From Cephalopachus bancanus (lineage: Eukaryota > Chordata > Mammalia > Primates > Tarsiidae), in the NCBI GenBank assembly GCA_027257055.1, contig JAPVLO010000278.1, forward strand, positions 310,001 through 374,000: DNA of 64,000 bases, in the 5' to 3' direction. The translations under genes were made by a program, and so were the position numbers. The notes below the pieces were generated by a model, which did no database searches, was not told where the DNA came from, and was given only the letters and a program-made list of their open reading frames with translations. Shown here piece after piece: positions 12,032-22,397 of this stretch (position 1 is its first letter; every line of letters begins with the position of its first letter).

Positions 12032-12773
12032 TCAAAAGACAGGTTTCACTCTGCTGTGATGAACCCAGGGGCCCACCTCAACTACCTTTATTGCAGTGGG
12101 AGTGGACAAAATAACAGTAAGCAGACCTCTCCAAAGGAGCTTTAGGGGCTGAATGTTCCATTCCTTTACCCTCTCCAAATGGAACATGATACACAACTCC
12201 AATAAGGACAAGGAGCCAAGCAGACATACTAGAAAGCATCTTTGAGGTCTAAGCAGGTAAAGAAGGCAGCTTAAGTGGAGATATGACTTAGGAGGGTGTA
12301 GGGGTTGGGGACAACTGGGTATAAAGTAACAGTGGCTTAATTTACTACCCGTAGTCTTGAACTGGCCTGGAATCATCTGTCTCCTGTTTCTGAACTGGCA
12401 ATAGTGGTGTAGTCCAGTATGACTGACAGGGTCGGAGGATCCTGTATTTTAAAAGTCTCTCCAGGTGCTTTTGGATCCCAACCTGCACCTCGTGAGGGAT
12501 GAAATACTGTTTCTGATGGATGGGCACAGCTCCTGGCTTTAGTTATATTATTCCTGGGGGTGTGTTCTGGGATAGTCTGCAGGAATTATCCTCAGCCTAT
12601 ACACCAGGCACCATAAAGGGAAGTTCAGCTCCTTGCCAGGGCTTTTCTATGAGAATATAGAGGTGCCACTCTTTCTCTCAGGAGACTGCAAAAGTCATGA
12701 TCTTTGCTTCAGGATTCCCCAGGGACAAAACTGCCTGGCCATTGGAGTAGAAAGTTATTTGGGCTTACAGCTT
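12032..12773 (-). pseudogene. pol: ERV pol relic with a large internal deletion
   Basis: Only the two ends of pol remain. The N-terminal part of reverse transcriptase is seen at 12345-12527 (FIPHEVQVGIQKHLERLL, then PCQSYWTTPLLPV) and continues, through stops, to the first catalytic block LDLKDAF near 12230-12250. The frame then jumps to an integrase C-terminal tail (TVILSTPTAIKVVEVGPWVH, 12040-12130). The YxDD block, connection, RNase H and the zinc and catalytic domains of integrase are all missing. A 42-bp stretch that belongs to env lies exactly at the joint (12170-12211). Confidence 0.85.
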
Positions 12774-12986
12774 TCACAAGAGGTCCTGACCCATTAAAGC
12801 CACTGAACAATACAGGAGGTGCAGGAACTCATGGACAACTTCATGGCCCCCTAGATTACATTGCCAGGGCTGTAAAAAGGGGTGACCAACCTGGCCACCC
12901 ATGGTTCCCACAACGGCAACTTGTCTTGGTGAAAGAGGGTCCACAGGTTGGGTTACTACAGAATGTTCTTCCTTGGTATCTACCAT
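12774..12986 (-). pseudogene. pro: ERV protease relic
   Basis: A retroviral aspartic protease is recognisable by MVDTKEEHSVVTQPV near its start and LMGQDLL near its end, spaced as in gammaretroviral proteases. The active-site Asp-Thr-Gly reads Asp-Thr-Lys, so the enzyme would be dead even if expressed. It lies directly downstream of the gag nucleocapsid relic, in the usual gag-pro-pol order. Confidence 0.75.
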
Positions 12987-13015
12987 GAAGTCAAGGGGTC
13001 AGCCCCCACAGTCAT

Positions 13016-14767
13016 TCAGACCATAGTCTTCTGGGGACCTAGCAAAATGGAACCCAATCTGTCCTGGTCTTCCCCATAGTTTTCCATGGCAACTAGGCCA
13101 ACAAAATGATTCTCAGGAACCATGTACGGTTGGGGCGCAGGCTGATATTGTCCCTGAACTACCTGGCCTCTGCCTCTTCCCTGAGGAGTCAGACATAAAT
13201 CTCCTGACTCCAGACATCCATTCTTCCAGTGCCCCTCTTGTAAAGAGTGCACACATTGGTCCAGCCCCAATCTTATCATCAGGTGGGGTGGCCCTGCTTG
13301 TTGGCCCCCTCTTCTTGCCTTGGCCTCAGGCTTGGCCTCGAGGGGCAACTTCCCGGGTGCGTCACTCTGTCAAAACAGCGGCAAGCAGGTCTACTTTCTT
13401 TTTCATTTTCCAGTCTGTCTCCCTTTGGGCCTCTTGGTCTCAGTTGATAAATACCTTTGTCACAGCCTCTATCAGCTAGCTAGTGTTCATCCCAGCAAAG
13501 CCCTCTAACTTTTGCAACTTGTGCTGGATGTCTCCCTGAGCCTGACCAACAGAGGCTGCATTAATCATTTGATGATTTTCAGCTGCCTCTGCATTGAGAG
13601 GAGTAAAGAGACGAACGCCTCACATATCCTCTCATAAAACTGGCTGGGGCTCTCTTTGGGGCTTTGGAGCACCTCTGAGGTTTTGCTTGTATTCATAGCC
13701 TTTTTCCTTCCTTCCTTCATACCACCCAAAAGTGCCTCTTGGTAATGCTCGAGCATTTGGTCATCATTAGAGTCCCATTGTACGTTTTCCTTGGGGAACT
13801 GATTTAGAGCATGGGCTTGTGCATTCAGCATTCCTTCAGGGGCATGCTCCTCTAAACATTTTAAAGTAGTCTGAGTAAGGTGGCAACATTCCTTGGTGTT
13901 AAACAAAGTTAAGAGGAGCTGGTAGCAATCAGTCCACGTGGGTTTGTGGATCTGAATAATGGACTGCATTAGATCAATCGTGGCCTGAGGCTTCTCAGTA
14001 TGAGGGGTATGATGTTTCCAGTTCAAGAGGTCAGTGGTGGTAAAGGACTGATATAAAAAAATACATTGTCTCTCTTGGATTTGGCCACCTGGACTGTAGT
14101 AAAGGGGCCCTCTAGTTTCCCTTAACAGCAGTTGTAAAGCCTCTTGACATCCATGGGGAGATACTGTCAGTAAAATTTCCCTGACGCCTTCCTGCCGGGG
14201 TATATGGAGTTAACACTGGCGACTCTGGAGTAGTTGCTGCCTGGGATGTTTCTAGTGACCTTGGGGCAGGGCTGGATTCTGGGCTGAGGCCAGCCTCTGG
14301 CACAGCTCCAGTTGTGGCAATAGCAGGGGTTGTGGGTAGAAATGAAGGGCACAGTGGCACATAAGACAGGGGGTCTCCTCAGGTTCCTCAGACAGAACGG
14401 GCTTTCTCAACACCGCTCAGCACCTTGAGGGAGCTGTCGCTTGGACCAGCATGATTCTATAGCTGTTTTCTAGACAGACTTTTATCCAAGGTGGGTGGGA
14501 GAGGACTACATCTTGCCAACAATCAATGTAGGGAAACTGGCCTAGGTGGCCCGGGTACCCCACAATGACATCAAACACCTTACTAATTAGTCTCTCATCT
14601 AGTGACCCCTCAGAGTGCTACCCCACCCCAAACGAAGGCCAATCTACTTCACAGAGGGTCCAAAGTTTTCTGGGCGTTAACTTGATACCATAATTCGCTG
14701 AAAATCCCTTTTTGAAATTCTTTACCATGCACTCTAGGGGGGTAATATTGCTCTGATTGCCACCCAT
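13016..14767 (-). pseudogene. gag: ERV gag pseudogene (MA, p12-like, CA, NC)
   Basis: The start codon at 14767 begins MGGNQSN, with Gly2 as a myristoylation site. Matrix sequence follows and is broken by a TAG about 50 codons in. A Pro/Ser/Thr-rich p12-like stretch lies at 14112-14360. Capsid is the best-kept part (13565-14026, 153 open codons): it has PTWTDCYQLLLTLF and the major homology region ESPSQFYERICEAF near its C-terminal end. The nucleocapsid segment (13016-13348) has a zinc-knuckle relic, CVHSLQEGHWKNGC, with the second Cys replaced by Ser, among Gly/Arg/Gln-rich sequence. Gammaretrovirus-like by order and motifs. Not functional. Confidence 0.88.
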
Positions 14768-15544
14768 TTACACCCACTGAAAGACGGCAATCACGTACCA
14801 GATGGGAAGGAATGGGGAAGGGTAAGAGGGTTGGACCCTTGCTTCACCCATCTCCAGCCATACCCCTCACAAGGATATTTCAGGTGCCTTCTGGCAATAA
14901 GTAAGTCGGTATAACCCTCTGACCAGGTTTTGACCCAGGGTACCGTACCACTTGCAGAAATATTTCAGGTGCCTTCTTGGCAACAGGCGAGTCCAAATAA
15001 ACCCCTGACCAAGTTTCGGCCCCACTACAGGACTTACTCCTGCTTTTTAGCCATATGAAGGTCACCACTGGCTCCCAAATCTCCTTCTGCCACTTAGCCA
15101 TGTGAAGGTCACCAATGGAACTAAATCAGGGCTACTATACTCACTTCGCCACTAGGTGATGTCTCATTCACTTGTATTCACACATTTCCAACCCTCCACC
15201 CAGTGAAGTTATGATTTCGTCCCCCTGTGGGACGACTCAGACAACTCTGGAAGGTGATCAGACTCCCCTTCTGCCTCTTAGGGGTAGGTCTACCAAATCG
15301 AACCCAGGTTATTACCAGTCTGATGGGTGGTGCTCCCTTGGCTGCTTCCTGGGCCTCACCAGGTTCTTTTGTGCTCTCAGGGTCCTTCCCTCAGCACACC
15401 AGGAGGGCTAGTCCCCTACATATCTATGTCTATTGGCGCCAGGTGAGGTCACCTCTTCCAGTGTCCTGGGGGGTCACACCCTGGTGACAATGGAGGCGAT
15501 AACACCATCTCTGCCTCTGATTCCCAGCCAACGCACAAGAGATG
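14768..15544 (-). other. ERV 5' leader with short duplications
   Basis: About 0.78 kb between the 5' LTR and the gag start. I cannot match the 18 bases next to the LTR to a particular tRNA, so the primer-binding site is unassigned. Two diverged tandem duplications are visible: about 65 bp at 14872-14935 versus 14959-15024 (shared CAGGTGCCTTCT and CTGACCA blocks), and 24 bp at 15048-15071 versus 15095-15118 (TAGCCATATGAAGGTCACCA versus TAGCCATGTGAAGGTCACCA). Confidence 0.7.
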
Positions 15545-15674
15545 TGACAGGATTTTACAGAGAGAGACAGGACACAGAAGCTACTTTGCCAGGAAGCAGT
15601 GTTTATTCATGCCAGCACCGGATCAGAGGATTCACATCCAAAGGCTGAGCCCTGAGCATAGCTAGGCATTGCCT

Positions 15675-15684
15675 TTTATATATT
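15675..15684 (-). promoter_or_regulatory. ERV LTR TATA box
   Basis: Minus-strand ATATATAAAAGG, about 70 bases upstream of the LTR AATAAA signal, which is normal spacing for a short R region. The other LTR has lost it (AAATATTTAAAAGG). Confidence 0.6.
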
Positions 15685-15923
15685 TGTAGTTTCTTTGTCC
15701 CCCCAATAAGGCTTACATTTTAGTAACATACATTCTAATTGGGTACTTTACAGCTCAAGGTTGCAGTGGAGTTTCACATGCGCACTACACATTGGGGGCT
15801 ACATTCCTTTCTAACATAAATCTTCCAAGAAAGCTCTTATCTTATGGTGTTACAAGGACTCTCATTATTCTGGGAAGGCTTTTATTTTGCTGTACTAGGA
15901 GGGCCCTTTCTCTATCCTGGGAA

Positions 15924-15936
15924 GGTCCTCATTTTT
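15924..15936. repeat. L1 target-site duplication, left copy
   Basis: GGTCCTCATTTTT at the L1 poly(A) end. It matches GGTCCTTATTTTT at 22398-22410 with one difference. Confidence 0.8.
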
Positions 15937-15942
15937 TTTTTT

Positions 15943-16180
15943 AATCAATATTTTTTATTATGATATTGTGGGGTACAGTTAAGAGTTAGGTATACAAATA
16001 TGCTTCATTCAGGCACCCTTGTTGATAAGAGATGTCTCCCCGTCCCCAGACAGATATTTATTACCGTTAATCCAGTCTCCCTCCCCCCCCATAGTTTCCC
16101 ACCACTGTCAGTCATTTTCTTATAGCATTACGTTGGATGTTCAAGGTCCACTATATGAGTGAGAACATGTGATACTAAGA
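15943..16180 (-). other. L1 3' UTR
   Basis: Roughly 240 bp between the ORF2 stop and the A tail. The segment with TGGGGTACAGTTAAGAGTTA and GGTATACAAAT recurs, diverged, in an L1 fragment at 54887-55010, which shows that this tail type is shared in this genome. Confidence 0.8.
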
Positions 16181-19100
16181 TCATTGTTTCTGTGAGAGGT
16201 CACTCAGTATTACAGACTCTAGTTCCATACAGATTGATGCGAAATTCATGATTTTGTTCTTTTTTATGGCTGCGTAGTATTCCATTGTGTATACGTACCA
16301 CATTTTTTTAATCCAGTCCTCTTTTGATGGGCAGCGTGGTTGCTTCCAGGTTCTTGCTATTGTGAACAACACTGTGATAAACATACGTGTGCAGGTATCT
16401 TTTCTATAGAGTGATTTGAGTTCTTCAGGATATATTCATAGTAGGGGGATTGTGGAGTCATAGGGAGGTCAATATTTAGAGCTTTTAGGAATCACCACAC
16501 TGTTTCCAAGGAGGTTACACTAGTTTGCACTCCCACCAACAGTGTAGGAGTGTTCCCTTTTCACCACACCCTCTCCAGCAACTGTTATTTTTTGAGTTAT
16601 TGATAATTGCCATTCTGACTGGAGTTAGGTGGTATCTTCAGTGTGGTTTTGATTTGCATCTCCCTGATGATTAGTGAGGATGAACATTTCTTCATGTGTC
16701 TGTTGGCTGCTCGTACGTCTTCCTTTTAGAAGTGTCTGTTCATATCTTTTGCCCATTTTATAATGGGGTTGTTTGTTTCTTTCTTTTCAGTACGTTTCGA
16801 GTTCCTTATAGATCCAAGATGCTAAGCCTTTGTCAGACCTGGAGTTGGCAAATACTTTTTCCCAGTCTGTAGGCTGTCTCCCTCCTCTCTTGATGGTTTC
16901 TTTGGCTTTGCAGAAGCTTGTTAGTTTAATGAGGTCCCACTTGTCTACCTTATCTCTTATGGCCTGTGGGTTTCGGGTTTTGTTCAGGAATTGGATGCCA
17001 GTTCCAATTTCCATGAGGGTATGTCCTTCATTTTCTAAGGTTCTTATGGTTTGAGGTTTTACATTTAGGTCTCTGATCCATTCAGAGTTAATTTTTGTGT
17101 ATGGGGATAGATAGGGGTCCTGTTTCAATCTTCTGCATGTGGTCAGCCAGTTTTCCCAGCACTATTTACTGAATAGGTTCTCCTCTCACCAGTGGTAGGT
17201 GGTGGAGGCCTTGTTGAAGATGAGTTGGTTGAGAAATTGAGGTTTTGCTTCTGGAATCTCAATTCTATTCCATTGATTATATGACTGTTCCTATACCAAT
17301 ACCAAGCTGTTTTGATTATTGTAGCTTTATATTAAAGTTTGAGGTCTAGTAATGTGATACCACCTGCTTTTTTTTTTTTTTGCTGAGGATTGTTCTGGCT
17401 ATTCTTGGTCGTTTGTGTTTTCATATGAATTCCTATGTTGTTTTTTCTAGGTCTGAGAAGAATGTTGCTGGTAATTTGATGAGTATTGCATTAAATCTGT
17501 AGATTGCCTTAGGTAGGATGGACATCTTCACAATGTTGATTCTTTCAGTCCATGAGCATGGGATATTTTTCCACTTGTTTGTGTCATCTTTGATTTTTTT
17601 GAGCAGTGTTTTGTAATTTTCATTGTAAAGGTCTTTCATGTCTCTGGTTAGGAAGATGCCAAGGTATTTCATTTTTTTGGTGGCTATTGTAAATGGAATT
17701 GTGGTTTTTGGGGGTTTCTGTTTGTTTATTATTGGTGTAGAGAAATGCAATTGTCTTTTACACGTTTATTTTACATCTTGAGACTTTGCCAAAGGCCTTT
17801 ATCAGTGTAAGGAGGTTTTTGACAGATTTTCTTGGGTTTTCAAGGTACACGATCATGTCATCTGCAAAGAGAGATGGCTTGGCTTCCTCTTTTCCTATTT
17901 GGATACCCCTGATTGCCTTCTCTTCTCTGATTGCTCTAGCCAGAATTTCCAATACTATATTGAACAGGAGGGGTGAGAGTGGGCATCCTTGTCTTGTTCC
18001 AGTTTTCAGGGGAAATGGTTCCACTTTTTGTCCATTTAGGAGTATGCTGGCTGTTGGTTTCTCGTAGATGGCTGTTATTATTTTGAAGTATGTTCCCCGT
18101 ATGCCTAGATGTTCGAGGGTTTTATCAAGAAGGGGTGCTGGATTTTATCAAAAGCTTTTTCTGTATCTAATGATATAATCATGTGGTTTTTGTTTTGACA
18201 TCTGTTGATGTATTTAATTAAATTTATGGTCATACAAATGTTGAACCAGCCTTGCATCCCAGGGATGAAGCCTACTTGGTCATGATGGATGATTTTTGAG
18301 ATTGTGTTGTTGAATCCGGTTTGCTAGGATCTTGTTGAGAATTTTAGCATCTATGTTCATCAAAGATATTGGCCTGTAGTTCTCTTTCTTTATTGGGTCT
18401 TTACCTGGCTTGGGTATCAATGTAATGTTAGCTTCATAAAATGATTTGGGAAGAGTTCTATCTTTCTCAATTGCCTGGAATACCTTCAGTAGGATTGGTA
18501 TAAGCTCCTCCTTAAATATCTTGTAGAATTCTGCTGGAAAGCCATCTGGTCCAGTGTTTTTTGTTTTTTTGGGGTTTTTTTGTAGGTAGTTTTCTTATTA
18601 CATAGTCAATTTCCTTGATTATTATTGGTCTATTTAGGGTCTCAATTTCTTCTTGTTTCAACCTAGGTAGGTTTTGTGATGACAGAAAGTCCTCCATTTT
18701 CGAAAGTTTTCAAATTTGTTTCCATACAAGTGTACATAGTAGTCTCTAATGATCTTTTGTATTTCTTCAGGATCAGATGTGACTTCATCTTTTGTGTTTC
18801 TGATTGTGTTTATTTTGGCTTTTTCTCACTTTTTCTTGATCATTCTAGCTAGGAGACCATCGATCTTGTTTATCCTTTTGATGAACCAGCTTTTTGTTTC
18901 ATTGATTTTTTGTATTATCTTTTTGTGTTCTATGTCCTGGATTTGGGCTTTTTATTTGGTGATCTGGATTCTTCTGCTAAAATTAGGGTTTTTGTGGTCT
19001 TCCTTTTCCAGCTTCCTTAGGTGGCTTGTTAGGCTGTTAATTTGTGATCCTTCCATTTTCTTCATGTGCGTTTGTAGGGACATAAATTCCCCTCTTACTA

Positions 19101-19983
19101 CAGCTTTCATGGCATCCCAGAGATTTTGGTAAGATGTTTCTTCATTTTCATTTGTTTCCAGGTATCTTTTAATCTCTGTTTTGATATCATCATTGACCCA
19201 GGAGTTGTTTAGCATCATGCTGTTTAGTGTCCATGTCCTTGTGGGTTTTGGGGGGACCTTTTTGGTGTTAATGTTTATTTTTATTCCACTGTGGCCTGAG
19301 AAGGTGCATGGTAAAATTTCAGTCCTTTTAAATTTGCTTATGCTTAATTTATGGCCAAGTATGTGGTCGATCTTAGAATACGTTCCATGCGGTGATGAGT
19401 AGAATGTGTATTCTGTGGTCTTTGGATGGAGGGTTCTGTAGGTATCAATTAAGTTCCATTTGATCAAGAGTCACATTGAGGTTTCTGATCTCATTCCTGA
19501 TTTTTTGTCCTGATGATCTGTCTAGGGTTGTGAGTGGGGTATTAAAGCCCCAGCTATGATGGTATTGGAGTCGATGTCTTTTTTTAGTTTGCCTAGGGGC
19601 TGCTTTATGAAAGTCGGTGCTCCTATGTTTGGTGCATATATGTTTAGGATGGATATTTCTTGTTGATGGATTGAACCTTTTATTATTATGTAGTATCTTT
19701 TTTCTGTATCTTTTTAAATTTTTGATAGCTTAAAGGGTATTTTTGCTGAGATTACGATTGTGACTCCTCCTTTCTTTTGTGTTCCATTCACCTGAAAATT
19801 TGCTTCCCATCCTCTTACTTTGAGTCTGTGAGTGTCCTTTCTAGTGAGGTGAGTCTCTTGAAGGCAATAGATTGTTGCCTGGTGATATTTTATCCATTTT
19901 GCCATTCTATGTCTTTTCAGTGGTGCATTTAGTCTGTTCACATTCAAACTAATTATTGAAATGTGAGAGTTGATCCCTATCAT
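16181..19983 (-). pseudogene. ORF2: L1 ORF2 pseudogene (endonuclease, reverse transcriptase)
   Basis: ORF2p makes the nick and copies L1 RNA into DNA. The frame opens at 19983 with an endonuclease domain: ISLNVNRLNAP carries the catalytic Asn and CLQETHLT the catalytic Glu. It stops first at a TAA after PFKLSKI (near 19714) that looks like a single base change from a Lys codon. The endonuclease resumes at 19467-18952, where SKIDHILGHK keeps the expected Asp, but SGHSGI has Gly in place of the catalytic Asp of SDH. Reverse transcriptase is seen at 18024-17758, with [12 protein letters not shown] and an intact [13 protein letters not shown]. It continues at 17750-17433 ([27 protein letters not shown]). 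The C-terminal part is at 17128-16787 and 16384-16181 (MWYVYTMEYYAAIKKNKI). Stops or frame breaks separate these pieces. Not functional. Confidence 0.95.
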
Positions 19984-20061
19984 AATGTTCTTACAAAGTT
20001 GTCGTTCTTCCTGTTTGTGTGTTGTCTTTCTTTTGGTTTTAGAGTTGGATCATGTGTGTTT

Positions 20062-21027
20062 TTAATCTTTTGCCTGTACTCTTGTGAAGAGCGTTGTTGT
20101 TATTTTTTCCTTTTCTTCTGTGTTCAATACTTTCTTAAGTGTTTCTTGTAGAGGTGATCTTGTGGCAGCATAGGTTCTTAGGGATTGGATATCTGGGAGA
20201 GATTTCAATTCTCCCTCACTGATGAAGCTTAGCTTGGCTGGGTAGGTTATTCTCGGTTGAAATTGTTTATCTTTTAAAACTTTGAAGATAGGGCTCCAAG
20301 CTCTCCTAGCCTGGAGGGTTTCTGTAGATAAATCTGCTGCTATTCTAATTGGTCTTCCCTGGTAGGTAGTCTGACCTTTTTCTCTTGCAGCCTTTAGGAT
20401 TTTTTCTTTTACACCTATTTTGTTTAGGTGAATTATTATGTATCTGGGAGTTGGTCTTCTCATTTGTTGTCTTTCAGGGGTTCTCTGAATCTCTTGTGTT
20501 TGAATTTTTTCATCATTGATGAGATGAGGGAAGTTTTCTTGAATGATTTCATGAAATGTTTGTTCCAGTGTGGCCTCTGTCTCTCTCTCTGCCTCAGGAA
20601 GGCCAATTACTCTTAGGTTCAGTCTCTTGAAGTGATCATTCATCTCTTGCAGGTTTTTTTCTGTCTTTTTGAGCTTCTTTTCTATGCTTTTGACAGTTTG
20701 GGTTAGTTCTGTGTTTTGGTTTTCAAGCTCTGAGATTCTTTCTTCTACTTGGCTAATTCTGCTTTCCATGCTTATTAGTTTGTTATTTATTTTCATCACA
20801 GTATTTTTTAATGTTGTTATTTCTGACGTCAGCTCCTTCCTATATTCCTCTTGTGCCTCCTCAATTTTTTTAATTCTCTCTATTAATGTCTTGATGTCTG
20901 GGTTTGTTGCATGTGACCAGTCATTCTGGGGGCTCTTCATTGTTTGTGTTCCAGAATCTGTTTTCTCAGTGTCTGATCTCCCAGGGGTCTATGTGAGACC
21001 TATATTCTCCTTTTGGTTTTTCTTCAT
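20062..21027 (-). pseudogene. ORF1: L1 ORF1 with one early stop, otherwise open
   Basis: ORF1p is the trimeric RNA-binding chaperone of the L1 particle. The expected start at 21027 reads MKKNQKENIGLT, then a TAG at codon 13 (20989-20991); the same frame then runs on. From an in-frame Met at codon 30 (20940) there are 292 open codons to 20062. Visible parts, numbered from that Met: a long coiled coil at about residues 15-100 (VEERISELENQN), an RRM starting at LRVIGLPE near residue 110, and a C-terminal domain with PRYIIIHLNKI and LQARRAWSPIFKVLKDKQF. Total length would be about 321 codons, close to human ORF1p. A shortened protein from the second Met would lack only the N-terminal tail, so a partly working product is conceivable but unproven. 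ORF2 starts about 78 bases downstream. Confidence 0.93.
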
Positions 21028-22397
21028 TTGTGCAGTTTTTTCCCTCCCTACTTTTTCTTTCCCTCCACGTCACCATCTTTAATTCTGTTATTCAGAGGTA
21101 GAGGAATTACTTTTACTTCTGTTTGTTCAATCTCCTATTCTTCTTATTTATGCCTTCTAACTTTGTTCAATTCTGGAGTTGCACTGTAGGTTGGGGGTGG
21201 TCCTTTTTGCAGTTTTGTGATTTATTTAAGGGGGGAGCTGTGATTCAAAATCTATCTGCAGGTCCTGGTATCTGCCAACAGGTGTATGGAAAATCGGAGA
21301 CCCACTTCCCACTGCCTTGGAATCTGTCCATGCAGCATGGCTGTAGGTTTACTCCCTGAAATAAAATAGGGTTAGCTGAGGGAAGAGAATGGAGCAGACA
21401 GTGGGGGGAAGAGGGGGGTGGAGAGAAAGAGGAGTAAGGGGGGAAACAGACAAGTGTATCAACAAATGGAGAGAAAGACCTAAACTGAAAAAGATAAAAA
21501 CAATAGACCACAGCTACAGACTAACCAGCTCCCATACAAAAAAAAATTAAAACATACAATGATGCTAACATGCAAGGTAACCAACCACCTTATTGGTGTG
21601 CTGTTCCTCTATACAAAGATATGATTTACAGAGAGGAGAAAAGAGAAGAAAAGGAAGAGGAAAAAAAAGGAACAAAACAATAGGAATAGAATCAAGTCAT
21701 TAAACTAAGAGAACCAATCGAGTACACTCTGAGACTTTTCATTTAAGTCCAACGTCCTTTCAGCTCTGATTTCTAGCTGTCTTCTCAAGCTGGTAAATTA
21801 GTTCACAGTTGAGGTCAGTTACCCTTGGCCTGCTGTGAAGGACAGTTTAGATCACCCTCAGTTCACCACTCAAATCTGGCCTGTTTCTGTTTTTCAAGCT
21901 TGTTTTTCTATTTTGGTGTTGTTACCTTGAATTGATAGCAAGTGGTGCTATCTCAGCTGCTCGCCCCAGAGGGGGGTGGAGCCGGACAGGAGCTGGGCAA
22001 AGGCCAGAGATGGAAGCCTGCTTCAGGGCACACGGGAGGAGACCCACGGCTGGCAGGATGTCAAGGTGACAGCAGAGGTAGCAGCGATCCCAGCACATCT
22101 TGCCTGCAGGGGCTTCAAGGACTGAAGTCATGGATCGCCTCAGGCACGGGTGGCGCGATGTGCTATGGCTGCCATGGAGGCCACGGCTGTGCCGCCAGCG
22201 GATGCTGTGTCTGTGGCTGCAGTGACTGTCCAGACCGCTGCGATGCCCCAGCGGTGGCGATGGCCAAGCTCAGTGGAAAAAGCAGGCTGCCAATGTTGGG
22301 ATCTGTAGCCCCCAGGGAGAGAGCCAGAGACCCTCTGCATTCTCCTTTGCAGAGGGTCTCATAGACCAGGCTGCCCCGCCACCATCTTGCCGGAATT
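21028..22397 (-). promoter_or_regulatory. L1 5' UTR and internal promoter region
   Basis: About 1.37 kb. The first 450 bases (21940-22397) are GC- and CpG-rich. The very 5' end has a YY1-like site, CAAGATGGTGGC on the minus strand, with one change from the usual CAAGATGGCGGC. A 13-bp perfect inverted repeat lies at 22327-22360. A long purine/pyrimidine-biased stretch lies at 21372-21480. Promoter activity is inferred from its position in L1, not shown. Confidence 0.75.
22327..22360. repeat. 13-bp perfect inverted repeat at the L1 5' end
   Basis: GAGACCCTCTGCA (22327-22339) and its exact complement TGCAGAGGGTCTC (22348-22360), separated by eight bases. In the L1 RNA it would fold about 40 bases from the 5' end. 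Confidence 0.9.

Larger units (their letters stand above)
15545..15936 (-). repeat. ERV 5' LTR, first part (U5, R, most of U3)
   Basis: Matches the other LTR with about 10 percent difference. On the minus strand it has a good TATA box ATATATAAAAGGC at about 15670-15683 and a poly(A) signal AATAAA at about 15602-15608, and it ends TCTCTGTAAAATCCTGTCA. The LTR is interrupted at 15936 by the L1 poly(A) tail and resumes at 22398. Confidence 0.9.
15937..22397 (-). mobile_element. full-length L1, antisense, inside the ERV LTR
   Basis: About 6.46 kb. It begins at the right with a CAAGATGGTGGCGG-type 5' end, then runs through a 1.37 kb 5' UTR, ORF1 (20062-21027), a short spacer, ORF2 (16181-19983), a 3' UTR of about 240 bp and an A tail at 15931-15942. 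Target-site duplications flank it. ORF1 is almost intact, while ORF2 has several stops and frame breaks. It differs from anthropoid L1PA elements, with a long 5' UTR and a different 3' UTR (plus-strand GATATTGTGGGGTACAGTT). Confidence 0.96.

Noticed and set aside
15521..15544. A named tRNA primer-binding site for the ERV
   Set aside because: The bases next to the LTR do not match a tRNA 3' end well enough to name one.
18749..19132. Hydrophobic plus-strand frames across the L1 (also at 20669-21082) as membrane proteins
   Set aside because: They are the reverse complement of ORF1 and ORF2; A-rich coding DNA reads as Phe/Leu/Ile-rich on the other strand.
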